A DNA stretch of 8,557 nt. It comes from Spirochaetales bacterium UBA1265. Lineage in GTDB: Bacteria > Spirochaetota > Spirochaetia > Sphaerochaetales > Sphaerochaetaceae. The position numbers were made by a program, and so were the translations under genes. The notes below the pieces were generated by a model. It saw only the letters and a program-made list of their open reading frames with translations, made no database searches and was not told where the DNA came from. Of this stretch, positions 1 through 7,158 are shown piece after piece. The DNA is taken from NCBI GenBank assembly GCA_002308475.1, contig DBVL01000013.1, positions 4,187 through 12,743 on the forward strand. Reading direction: 5' to 3'. Positions within the stretch are counted from its first letter, which is position 1, and each line of letters opens with the position of its first letter.

Positions 1-1074
1 GAAGAAGCCACAACCGGAATAACTCAGAGTGAGACTGTCATCCCTGCCCTCGGACACAACTGGGGAGACTGGACTGAAGACAATGAAGAAACTCACTCCA
101 GAACCTGCTCAAGATGCGGAGAGACTGAGACAGAGCACCACCATTTTTCACAATGGACCAAAACAGATGAGCACTATGAAAGAACCTGTTCTGACTGTGG
201 AAGAGTTGAGACAAGACCCCTTGAGCATGTTCATGAGCTGGTACATGTTGCAAGAATAGAGCCAAGTTGTACAGAGCCTGGACAGGAAGAACATTGGTAC
301 TGCAGTATCTGTCAGAAGTTTTTCTCTGATGAGAATGGAACTAACGAGGTAACAGCAGAGGCTCTTGTAATTCCTGCTCTTGGTCACTCTACGGTCTCTG
401 TTCCGGCAACTGAACCCACCTGTGAAGGCTATGGAAACATAGAGTATTGGGTCTGTTCAAGATGCGGTGAGTATTTCAGGGATCAGGAAGGAACAATAGA
501 GCTTTCTGAAGAAGGGCGTTCAAAGACAGTTGATCAGGGAGGTGTTCTGATTTCTCCAACCGGACACAGTCCTAAGAGTGAATTTGAGTATGACATGGAC
601 CATCACTGGCATGTCTGTGAGCATGATGAAAGCCATATCCTGAACAAAGAAGAACACACATGGGATGAGGGACAGTTCTATGATAACGGTCAGAGTTTTG
701 TATACACTTGTACCATCTGTGGTGCCAAGAAGAGCATCTCGGCTCCTGAGTATGAAGAGTACAATATAGGAATAGGAACAATTCTTGTTCCTACAGGCGT
801 AATCCCGGCTCCGAGTGGAGATATGGTGATTACAAGGGAAGGGAATATCTGTACAGTCAAATATGTTCCACATTTAAACTCTCCTACGGATTACAAGATA
901 TCTTGCCGTTATATGTACAACGGCTCATGGTATCCCTATCTGACCGGAACATCAGACGAATATGGAAATTTCACAGTCACATTGATAGGAATTCTGCCAT
1001 ACAAGATTCAAATGCAGATTTACAATGATGGCGGAACTATAGTCAGGCAACAAACTGTCTATAAAAATGAATGA
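1..1074 (+). CDS. Cysteine-repeat (CxxC) surface protein, 3' part only
   Basis: An open frame runs from the first base to TGA at 1072-1074 without a stop, so the gene begins outside the window; 357 residues are visible. An internal ATG at 595 exists but lies mid-repeat and is not the start. CxxC pairs occur at visible residues 36-39, 63-66, 101-104, 152-155 and 237-240, most of the form CSxCG. They sit in three repeat types: two short W-x-x-W-T...H-x-R-T-C-S-x-C-G units (about 20-70), two ~50-residue units with PTC..G..E-W-x-C-S-x-C...F-x-D-x-x-GT...ALGH (about 87-190), and one HWHVC...HTW...YTCTICG unit (about 200-243). Repeats of this style are common in secreted or surface proteins of gut bacteria; paired cysteines may bind zinc or form disulfides (inference). 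Residues 250-357 are an unrecognised, probably beta-rich tail with no C-terminal anchor. Export signals would lie in the missing N-terminus. Function unknown. Confidence 0.85.
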   Translation, partial: EEATTGITQSETVIPALGHNWGDWTEDNEETHSRTCSRCGETETEHHHFSQWTKTDEHYERTCSDCGRVETRPLEHVHELVHVARIEPSCTEPGQEEHWYCSICQKFFSDENGTNEVTAEALVIPALGHSTVSVPATEPTCEGYGNIEYWVCSRCGEYFRDQEGTIELSEEGRSKTVDQGGVLISPTGHSPKSEFEYDMDHHWHVCEHDESHILNKEEHTWDEGQFYDNGQSFVYTCTICGAKKSISAPEYEEYNIGIGTILVPTGVIPAPSGDMVITREGNICTVKYVPHLNSPTDYKISCRYMYNGSWYPYLTGTSDEYGNFTVTLIGILPYKIQMQIYNDGGTIVRQQTVYKNE

Positions 1075-1100
1075 CAGTATTTATATAGAAATTTTAAAAT
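1071..1100 (+). promoter_or_regulatory. Candidate sigma-70-type promoter for the first lipoprotein gene
   Basis: ATGACA (1071-1076, five of six matches to TTGACA) is followed after 18 bp by TAAAAT (1095-1100, five of six matches to TATAAT). The -35 box overlaps the TGA stop of the upstream gene, and the -10 box lies inside a 16-bp palindrome. Transcription would start near 1107, about 27 bases before the ATG at 1134. In an AT-rich spacer such matches arise easily by chance, and read-through from the upstream gene is the alternative. Confidence 0.35.
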
Positions 1101-1103
1101 TTC
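1088..1103. promoter_or_regulatory. 16-bp perfect palindrome, possible operator
   Basis: GAAATTTTAAAATTTC reads identically on both strands and overlaps the candidate -10 box upstream of the lipoprotein gene at 1134. Perfect dyads placed over a -10 box are typical of repressor-binding sites. It contains only A and T between the outer G and C, so chance or an AT-rich promoter element is also plausible. No second copy was noticed elsewhere in the window. Confidence 0.35.
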
Positions 1104-1128
1104 CCTCTAAGAAAAGAGGGAGAAGGAG
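1101..1128 (+). promoter_or_regulatory. Stem-loop touching the ribosome binding site
   Basis: CCCTCT (1103-1108) pairs with AGAGGG (1115-1120) across a six-base AAGAAA loop; flanking bases extend the stem by one or two pairs. The 3' arm abuts the strong Shine-Dalgarno AAGGAG at 1123-1128, five bases before the ATG at 1134. There is no T-run after the stem, so it is not an obvious terminator. In a read-through transcript it could partly mask the ribosome site. A transcript started from the candidate promoter (near 1107) would lack most of the 5' arm. This regulatory reading is inference. Confidence 0.4.
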
Positions 1129-1133
1129 AGAAA

Positions 1134-3014
1134 ATGAAAAAGTTTTCATTACTTTTGATGATTGTTCTCATTGTTGGAGCAGTCTTCATCTCATGTAGTT
1201 CAGACCCGGCTCGCAGTTCTGATGTAGCAACTGTAGCACTGAGTCTTGATACAGCAAAAGCGCTAGAAGCTGATTTAGATATTCAGTCCCTTCCAGGTGC
1301 TGGTACCCTTTACTGGTACTACACAGCTGAAAAGACTGATAACGGTTTTAAAACTGGTGAAACAACTGGTGTAACTGCTATCAGAGCGGACAATGTGCAG
1401 AATGGTCTTCCTCAGGTAATAGGCCAGACCGGGATTGATACAAATAATAAGCCGACTTCCAGCACATGGTTCTCAACTGGTTCTTGGAGATTCAATTTCT
1501 ATGGTGTAAAGGCTGAAGAAACTGAGGACGAGTTTGGAGACTCTGAATACGACCCATCTTATGCCGATAATAGAGTTATTTACAAAGCAGAGAATGTTAC
1601 TCTTAATGTTGTAGCTGCTACACAAGGAAACAATATTGGTGGTACTGCAAACATTGAACTAACAGTGGCAAATGATACACGTACTGGTGCTAAGTTCACG
1701 ATGGAAGAAATTACTGTTAATCTTGGTCATTCATATAGCGCTGGAACATACACTTTGCAGGTGTTTGTTGATGATGCCGAACAAGCAACTATAGCTAAAA
1801 CTATAACTATAGATGATCCGACTGCCAATAATGGAGTTCTCACTTTTGGATCTAATACTGCTAGTGAGATTATAGCTTATGGTAAAGATTCAACAGGCAT
1901 TAACACTGACCATACTCTTACATTTAAAGTAATCAAAGATGGAGTTGGCGCCCCATATGCCACAGAGACAATCACTCTCAATGCTCGCAATGGTTATACT
2001 TGGACTATCTCTGGATCGCTTGCAAACTTGGATGCAGTTGCTTGGGTTGGAATTGATTACACAGTGTTAAATATCAGCAAGGAAGAAGATCTTAGACGCT
2101 TAGCCTCTTATGTAAACAATGGTCATACTCTTGAAGGTAAGACAGTCAAGTTGGAGCATGATATTATTCTTACAGATTCCTGGACTCCGATTGGAAACAG
2201 CTATCGTGGTCAGGAAAATGGAGCTTACTTTGCCGGTACATTTGATGGACAGGGATATACTATCAGTGGCCTGACTGATGGAAATACTTATGTCCCTGCT
2301 AATGCAAAGTCAAACGGAGAGTATTCTTACGGTTTATTCGGTATTGTAAAGAATGCCACAATTAAGAATATTAATCTTACAAATGTTGATATTAAGTCTA
2401 ACAATGCTAGTTATACAGCAGACGAAGTTGGTGCAGTTGTAGGATACAGTTTGGGTTCTCTGAAATTGGATAATATCACTGTTTCAGGATCTGTTGTTGG
2501 TGATAATGTTGGTGGAATTATTGGCCGTGCTTATGGTACTTCTGCTGAAAATGAAACAATCGTTATTTCCAATTGTACTAACCAAGCAGCAGTTTCTAGT
2601 TCTCATATCCATGACTCTGGTGCCAACAGTTACACAGACCGTGCAGCAGGTATTGCTGGATATATCAATGGATTAGGAACACCTGTAACTGTCGAGAATT
2701 GTATTAACAGCGGTAATATAACTGTAGGATCTGCAAGTGGAACTGGCAAAAAGATAATTGCTGGAATCTGTTGCTATGGATTCAACACCGGTGTGGCTGA
2801 CAGCTATACATTCACAAATAATAAATCTACAGGTGCTCTTAACGTTCTTGGATCAAGTGGTACTGTACATATTGCAAGTATTGTCTTTATGTGTAATAAC
2901 CCAATAGAAGAGAATATTGATACATATAGTTTCACTGATGCTTCAAATTATAATGTTGGAACAATTACTGTTTTTGGAACCACTAGAACCGATGTTTTAA
3001 AGGAAACACACTAA
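1134..3014 (+). CDS. Surface lipoprotein with GLUG-type beta-helix
   Basis: A 626-residue protein starting at ATG 1134, supported by AAGGAG at 1123-1128. Residues 1-20 form a signal peptide (KK, then a hydrophobic run) ending in a relaxed F-I-S-C lipobox, so Cys21 should be lipidated and the protein membrane-anchored. Residues about 52-305 are homologous to the same region of the next gene: shared GF-x-TGETT, IR-x-DN, GLP-x-V-x-GQTG, TWFSTGSW and NIGGTA motifs. I do not recognise this domain; it looks like beta-sandwich repeats. Residues about 313-560 show the GLUG/pectate-lyase-like pattern: ISKEEDLRRLA, then F-x-GTFDGQGYTISGL, GLFG, I-KNINLTNVDI, VGAVVGY, VGGIIGR, AAGIAGY and ENCINSGNIT, which stack as a right-handed beta-helix. 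Such helices occur in adhesins and carbohydrate-binding proteins; no catalytic motif is evident, so an enzyme call is not justified. Likely role is surface display or adhesion (inference). Confidence 0.88.
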   Translation: MKKFSLLLMIVLIVGAVFISCSSDPARSSDVATVALSLDTAKALEADLDIQSLPGAGTLYWYYTAEKTDNGFKTGETTGVTAIRADNVQNGLPQVIGQTGIDTNNKPTSSTWFSTGSWRFNFYGVKAEETEDEFGDSEYDPSYADNRVIYKAENVTLNVVAATQGNNIGGTANIELTVANDTRTGAKFTMEEITVNLGHSYSAGTYTLQVFVDDAEQATIAKTITIDDPTANNGVLTFGSNTASEIIAYGKDSTGINTDHTLTFKVIKDGVGAPYATETITLNARNGYTWTISGSLANLDAVAWVGIDYTVLNISKEEDLRRLASYVNNGHTLEGKTVKLEHDIILTDSWTPIGNSYRGQENGAYFAGTFDGQGYTISGLTDGNTYVPANAKSNGEYSYGLFGIVKNATIKNINLTNVDIKSNNASYTADEVGAVVGYSLGSLKLDNITVSGSVVGDNVGGIIGRAYGTSAENETIVISNCTNQAAVSSSHIHDSGANSYTDRAAGIAGYINGLGTPVTVENCINSGNITVGSASGTGKKIIAGICCYGFNTGVADSYTFTNNKSTGALNVLGSSGTVHIASIVFMCNNPIEENIDTYSFTDASNYNVGTITVFGTTRTDVLKETH

Positions 3015-3042
3015 CACTAAGTGCTAGTCTATGTGACTGTTC

Positions 3043-3067
3043 AGGCAAGGGGCTTATGCCCCTGCCT
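3043..3067 (+). terminator. Stem-loop after first lipoprotein gene, probable weak terminator
   Basis: AGGCAAGGGGC pairs with GCCCCTGCCT around a TTAT loop (3054-3057), with a single bulged A at 3047; ten pairs, mostly G-C. It begins 28 bases after the TAA stop. The following bases (CTTAACTGAC) are not a true T-run, so termination is probably incomplete and the stem may instead protect the 3' end of the message. Confidence 0.55.
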
Positions 3068-3073
3068 CTTAAC

Positions 3074-3099
3074 TGACATATCTTTTGTTTGATGTGTCA
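3074..3099 (+). repeat. Inverted repeat, second stem-loop of the spacer
   Basis: TGACATATC (3074-3082) pairs with GATGTGTCA (3091-3099), nine pairs including one T-G wobble, around the T-rich loop TTTTGTTT. The T-rich stretch that would serve the preceding stem as a weak terminator tail lies in this loop, so the two structures may work together or compete. Confidence 0.45.
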
Positions 3100-3108
3100 T
3101 ACAAAACT

Positions 3109-3136
3109 GGTTCGGTCCTATAACAAGGGCCGAACC
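3109..3136 (+). repeat. Strong inverted repeat, third stem-loop of the spacer
   Basis: GGTTCGGTCC (3109-3118) pairs with GGGCCGAACC (3127-3136), ten pairs with one T-G wobble, around TATAACAA. This is the most stable-looking of the four stems. It is followed by CTAACTTTGG rather than a T-run, so a simple intrinsic terminator is unlikely; an RNA-processing, stabilising or regulatory element is possible. Confidence 0.5.
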
Positions 3137-3153
3137 CTAACTTTGGAAATAAC

Positions 3154-3173
3154 TGTGAACCTTAAAGTTCACA
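3154..3173 (+). repeat. Inverted repeat, fourth stem-loop, upstream of second lipoprotein gene
   Basis: TGTGAAC (3154-3160) and GTTCACA (3167-3173) form a perfect seven-pair stem around CTTAAA, ending 16 bases before the ribosome site at 3190-3195. At DNA level it could equally be a dyad operator with 7-bp half-sites. Sequence alone does not separate the two readings. Confidence 0.4.
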
Positions 3174-3200
3174 TTCAGATAGATTTAGTAAGGAGAGAAG

Positions 3201-6200
3201 ATGAAGAGAAACTCATTTTTCCTGGTTATAATTCTTTTACTGAGCATGGTTTTTATCTCATGCAGCGCAGAGCCTGCTTCATCATATGACTCTGAAGTAG
3301 CTAAAGTTGGTGTAAGTGTATCCAAAGCTCTTACCAGTTCAACCACCACTACTACACTGCCAGATATTGATGATCTTTATGTGTTTTACACAGCTTATAA
3401 GATCAGTGGTGGCTTTAGAACAGGTGAAACCACAAAAATAACTCCGATTAGAACGGATAATGATGGAAAAGGTCTTCCCATAGTAGTAGGTCAGACAGGA
3501 GCAACATTTAACGAAAATGGTGTAGTTCCTCAGTCAGATACCTGGTTCTCTACAGGTTCTTGGGTTTTCTCATTCTATGCATCTACCACTCCTAACTATA
3601 AAGCTAGTAACGTTATTTTTAGAGCAGATGATGTAGTCGTTGAAATTACTCGTCCCGAGGAGGAGAGCCAAAATATTGGTGGTACTGCAGTTATCCAGCT
3701 TGTAGTTGATGAAAACAATGACCCACGTGAAAATGCTAGTGTTTTTGTTGACAATATCTATGTTGACTTTGGTAGCTCATTTGACTCATCTGCTACTTAT
3801 AAAATGAGTGTATACCTTGATGATGTTACGACTACTGCAATTGCGACAATTGAAGGAACCAATGATACCACCGTTGACGGAAGAGTTACATTTACCAGTA
3901 ATGGTGCAGTGAAGTCTTTCTCGGAAACAGAGGGTACTTCTCATAAGTTTGATTTCAAGGTAACTAAAGGCGAAGACCCAATGGTGTTCGCTGAGGGAAA
4001 TATCACTGTTCCTACAGCTAAAGGACAGGTAACTACAATTACCGGAGACCTTGCAAGTCTTGATTCTCTTGCAATGATCGCAATCAATCTCGATGAAAGT
4101 GTTGATGTAGTCAATGGTACTGTAACTAATGTTAAGGAAATTAATAACATTACTTCAGGAGATATTGTTGTTACTTCAGATATAGCTCCTGATATGACAA
4201 AGGAGTCTAACAAGACAACAGTTACTTTTAATAGCGAAGACTTGGATTCAAGTTATTCTTATAGTCTGGAAGTAGAAGTTACAACTGCTGCTATTGGTCA
4301 AAACTCAGAAGCATTTGAGGTGTTTGAAATTGCAGTAGAAAATAACAATCAGAGTGAAGTTGTAACACAAGCATCTGTTGCAGAGATTGATTTGACTCTT
4401 GTTAAGACAACAACTAGCAATAATACAACAATTGCAGTTGAAAACGTGACAAGTTTCCCAAGTAACGTACATGTTGAAACTTATATTGAGCCTAACCTTT
4501 CTAGTGTTAATGTTTTCTATAAGGACAGTGACGGGCAGTTACATAATGTATCTGAATACGGCGATGTGACATATAATTCTGCTACTGGATATGTTTCATT
4601 CTATACTAAACACTTCAGTAAATATATTGTGTCAACAAATACCAGTGAACTTTGTATCATGAATGAGTTTACGGGCAAGAAGTATAAGTCTCTTCAGTTT
4701 GCACTTTCTGAGGCCACTGACGGAGCGAGATTCATTCTTCTTGGAGACATGTCTCTTACTGAGCCAGTGACAATTACAAATGATGTTAATCTTAATCTCA
4801 ACGGGTTTGATATTACAGCTACAGATTCCAGGGCTATTTGGGTGAAATCCGGAGAGTTAACCATAACAGGTAGAGGAACTATTAGTTCAAATAAATCTGG
4901 AAATGGTGATTTTGCTTCCTCTTCTTCTGTTATCCGCGTTGGTTCTTCTGAGTCTCAGGATGGTTCCGCAGGTCTTGTGATTGATAAGAATGTCACAATC
5001 TCTTCAAACCACTGTTATGGAGTAACAGTATTCGGTAAGAATACTGAAGGTCAGACTCTTGATGTAAAAGGAACTGTATCTGTAACAGGTGAGGTTTCTG
5101 CTATTTCTGGAAATGGTTCAAATGAATTAACAAATACAGAAATAACTATTAGAGTTGGTGCTGAGGTTTCTTCAACTGGAGATGTTGCCATCTATCACCC
5201 ACAGGAGGGAACACTGAATATTGAAGGTGGAGTAATCACCGGTAAGGGTGGCGTTGAGGTTAAAGGCGGAACTGTTACAATCAGTGGTGGTACAATAACA
5301 GCTACAGCTACTGAAGCTTCTCACGTAGCAAATAACAATGGCCCTTCAACAACAGGTTATGCTGTTGTTGCCGTTGAGAACAACGGCTATAAGGGAGATG
5401 CTACTATTGAAATCACTGGTGGAACTTTCACTGGTGCTATTGGAGTTTTGGAAGACAGTCCGTCAGACGACTTTGATGCAACCTTAAGTATTAGTGGTGG
5501 ATTTTTCTCTGTTGATCCAACAACGTATGTTCTTCCTAGCTATAGTGTAATTCATGATGAAGAGACTGATATGTATGAGGTAACTACTGACCCATCCAGA
5601 AATACTCCTCTTACACTTGAAGCTTTCAGTGATACTGTAACCATCACAATTAAAAATGCTCCTGAAAGCTTAACTCGTACATATGTGAATGCTGAAGGGT
5701 ATACTGAAGCCTATGATGAAGCGACTGCAACTTATACCATCTCATTGCCAGTTGGAGGAAAGCTTGAGCTTCGTGCAAATGGAACCGGAAGTACTGGTTA
5801 TGAGCACTTTTTGAATATTTCTGGATCTGCTGACTTCTATTGTTATGGTAACGTGATGAGTCTTGTTGATCCTGTAAACTACAGAAAGCTGACTGAAATA
5901 CCTCATGACTACGAGTTCTATGGATTGTTTGCTAAAGGATTGTCAATATATCGTGATAGACTTAGTTCAGTTGGATATAATTATCTTGTAACCCATCCAG
6001 AACATAAACTGTTACTTCCTGCCACAACACTGAGTGCACATTGTTATGACAGTATGTTCGCAGGCTGCGGAAAAATGGAACGTGTTCCTGAACTTCCTGC
6101 AACAACTCTCAAAGAAGGGTGTTACAAGTATATGTTCTATACATGCTATAAGCTTACTGAGGCCCCAGTTCTCCCAGCGACAACAATGGTTGATAGTTGC

Positions 6201-7103
6201 TATTATGGAATGTTCTATAATTCATTTTTAAAAACAGCACCAGAACTTCCTGCAACAATACTTGCAGATCATTGCTACGAATATATGTTCTACTATTGTA
6301 GCTTTGAAAAAGCACCTGTGCTTCCTGCAACAACACTTGCGCCTTATTGTTACGCTAATATGTTCTACTATTGTAGCCTTAAAGAAGCACCTATGAAGCT
6401 TCCTGCAACAACACTTGCAGATCATTGCTACGAATATATGTTCTACCATTGTGGATCATTACAAACCGCACCAGAACTTCCTGCAACGACACTTGCGCCT
6501 TATTGCTACCATGAAATGTTCGGTTATTGTTATAAGCTAGCAAATGCTCCTGTATTGCCCGCAGAAGTAATGGCTCCTTACTGTTATAGTGGTATGTTCT
6601 ATCAGTGTGAAGCTCTAACATCAGCACCAGCACTTCCTGCAATGACACTTGCAGAGGGTTGCTATTCTTCTATGTTCTCTAGGTGCAAAAAATTAGCTAC
6701 TGCTCCGGCTCTTCCTGCAACAACACTTGCGCCTCATTGCTATAGCTACATGTTCTATAGGTGTACGAGCCTTACGGCTACTCCAGTGTTGCATGCTGAA
6801 ACATTGGTAGACAATTGTTATTATTACATGTTTGCTGATTGTTCAAATCTTAAAACAGTAACTTGTCTTGCTTTGCGTAATGTCAGAGAGGATAGCGATG
6901 GAAATTGGACAACTCCAAGTTGGTTAGAAAATGTTTCTTCTTCAGGAACCATCTATATTAATCCGAACGCTATAGTAATATTATATGGTTCTGATGATTA
7001 TTGGAATCAGGCTAAGCGAGCTGCTGCCACATGGATCAAGGACGCTTTCCTTGATGATTGGTACATTCCTAAGAATTGGACAATAAATACATATACTCAC
7101 TAA
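3201..7103 (+). CDS. Large modular surface lipoprotein: beta-helix plus BspA-like repeats
   Basis: A 1300-residue protein starting at ATG 3201, five bases after AAGGAG (3190-3195), the same layout as the gene at 1134. A signal peptide ends in F-I-S-C, giving lipidated Cys21. Residues about 53-297 match the N-terminal domain of the preceding lipoprotein. Residues 298-480 are a linker of unrecognised beta-rich domains ending in GYVSFYTKHFSKYIV. Residues about 481-795 form a pectin-lyase-like beta-helix (LNLNGFDIT, LTITGRGTIS, GTVTISGGTIT, ATIEITGGTFTGAIG, LSISGGFFSVDP). Residues about 800-938 resemble the cap that precedes BspA-type repeats (YGNVMSLVD, YEFYGLF). Residues 939-1222 are eleven leucine-rich-like units with consensus LPATTL-x3-CY-x2-MF-x2-C-x2-L-x2-AP. 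A C-terminal cap (WLENVSSSGTIYI...KNWTI) closes the array. BspA-like repeats in other bacteria mediate binding to host proteins or other bacteria; adhesion is therefore likely but inferred. Confidence 0.9.
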   Translation: MKRNSFFLVIILLLSMVFISCSAEPASSYDSEVAKVGVSVSKALTSSTTTTTLPDIDDLYVFYTAYKISGGFRTGETTKITPIRTDNDGKGLPIVVGQTGATFNENGVVPQSDTWFSTGSWVFSFYASTTPNYKASNVIFRADDVVVEITRPEEESQNIGGTAVIQLVVDENNDPRENASVFVDNIYVDFGSSFDSSATYKMSVYLDDVTTTAIATIEGTNDTTVDGRVTFTSNGAVKSFSETEGTSHKFDFKVTKGEDPMVFAEGNITVPTAKGQVTTITGDLASLDSLAMIAINLDESVDVVNGTVTNVKEINNITSGDIVVTSDIAPDMTKESNKTTVTFNSEDLDSSYSYSLEVEVTTAAIGQNSEAFEVFEIAVENNNQSEVVTQASVAEIDLTLVKTTTSNNTTIAVENVTSFPSNVHVETYIEPNLSSVNVFYKDSDGQLHNVSEYGDVTYNSATGYVSFYTKHFSKYIVSTNTSELCIMNEFTGKKYKSLQFALSEATDGARFILLGDMSLTEPVTITNDVNLNLNGFDITATDSRAIWVKSGELTITGRGTISSNKSGNGDFASSSSVIRVGSSESQDGSAGLVIDKNVTISSNHCYGVTVFGKNTEGQTLDVKGTVSVTGEVSAISGNGSNELTNTEITIRVGAEVSSTGDVAIYHPQEGTLNIEGGVITGKGGVEVKGGTVTISGGTITATATEASHVANNNGPSTTGYAVVAVENNGYKGDATIEITGGTFTGAIGVLEDSPSDDFDATLSISGGFFSVDPTTYVLPSYSVIHDEETDMYEVTTDPSRNTPLTLEAFSDTVTITIKNAPESLTRTYVNAEGYTEAYDEATATYTISLPVGGKLELRANGTGSTGYEHFLNISGSADFYCYGNVMSLVDPVNYRKLTEIPHDYEFYGLFAKGLSIYRDRLSSVGYNYLVTHPEHKLLLPATTLSAHCYDSMFAGCGKMERVPELPATTLKEGCYKYMFYTCYKLTEAPVLPATTMVDSCYYGMFYNSFLKTAPELPATILADHCYEYMFYYCSFEKAPVLPATTLAPYCYANMFYYCSLKEAPMKLPATTLADHCYEYMFYHCGSLQTAPELPATTLAPYCYHEMFGYCYKLANAPVLPAEVMAPYCYSGMFYQCEALTSAPALPAMTLAEGCYSSMFSRCKKLATAPALPATTLAPHCYSYMFYRCTSLTATPVLHAETLVDNCYYYMFADCSNLKTVTCLALRNVREDSDGNWTTPSWLENVSSSGTIYINPNAIVILYGSDDYWNQAKRAAATWIKDAFLDDWYIPKNWTINTYTH
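6015..6866 (+). repeat. Eleven tandem 78-bp (26-aa) BspA-like repeats
   Basis: Units begin at 6015, 6093, 6171, 6246, 6321, 6399, 6477, 6555, 6633, 6711 and 6789. Nine are 78 bp; units 3 and 4 are 75 bp, lacking one residue before the AP motif. Each unit carries C-Y and a second Cys eight residues later, except unit 3, where the second Cys is Ser. Units 4 and 6 differ at only one of their first 48 bases, and units 5, 7 and 10 share near-identical starts ending in TTGCGCC. The order 4-5 is echoed by 6-7, which points to duplication of a two-unit block. The remaining units are more diverged, showing an older array with recent local expansion. Confidence 0.9.
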
Positions 7104-7113
7104 TCGAAGTATT

Positions 7114-7147
7114 GAGGTTCCGGACTTGTTCTGGAACCTCTTTTTTT
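7114..7147 (+). terminator. Rho-independent terminator of the large lipoprotein gene
   Basis: GAGGTTCCGGA (7114-7124) pairs with TTCTGGAACCTC across a CTTGT loop: eleven pairs with one G-T wobble, followed directly by seven T (7141-7147). It starts 10 bases after the TAA stop at 7101-7103. On the opposite strand no T-run follows the stem, so it serves mainly the + strand gene and is not clearly bidirectional. Confidence 0.92.
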
Positions 7148-7158
7148 GTCACTTCATT

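Larger units (their letters stand above)
3015..3200 (+). other. Structured spacer between the two lipoprotein genes
   Basis: This 186-bp gap contains four consecutive inverted repeats (3043-3067, 3074-3099, 3109-3136, 3154-3173), described individually below, followed by AAGGAG at 3190-3195, the ribosome site of the next gene. No convincing -35/-10 pair was found, so the downstream gene may be read from the upstream promoter with partial attenuation. A short frame starting at 3089 crosses the spacer but has no ribosome site or recognisable product. Confidence 0.6.

Noticed and set aside
29..259. Short + strand frame at the left edge
   Set aside because: It runs out of frame inside the continuous CxxC-repeat frame, whose repeated cysteine motifs mark it as the real coding frame.
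3089..3289. Short + strand frame of 66 codons across the spacer and the start of the second lipoprotein gene
   Set aside because: It overlaps the signal-peptide coding region in another frame, has no ribosome site, and has no recognisable product.
6154..6648. Several - strand frames across the repeat array
   Set aside because: They mirror the 78-bp repeat on the opposite strand, have no ribosome sites, and encode low-complexity sequence.
6015..6866. LPATT motifs resembling LPxTG sortase signals
   Set aside because: They recur in every repeat unit, lack the final Gly, and are not followed by a C-terminal hydrophobic segment and basic tail. They are part of the repeat consensus in a lipid-anchored protein.
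6015..6866. CRISPR-like regular repeat
   Set aside because: The repeats are contiguous, in frame, 78 bp long and diverged, with no spacers. They encode a protein solenoid.
1134..7103. Pectate lyase or glycosidase activity for the beta-helix lipoproteins
   Set aside because: The helical repeat pattern is present but no catalytic motif was seen. Beta-helices are frequent in non-enzymatic surface proteins.
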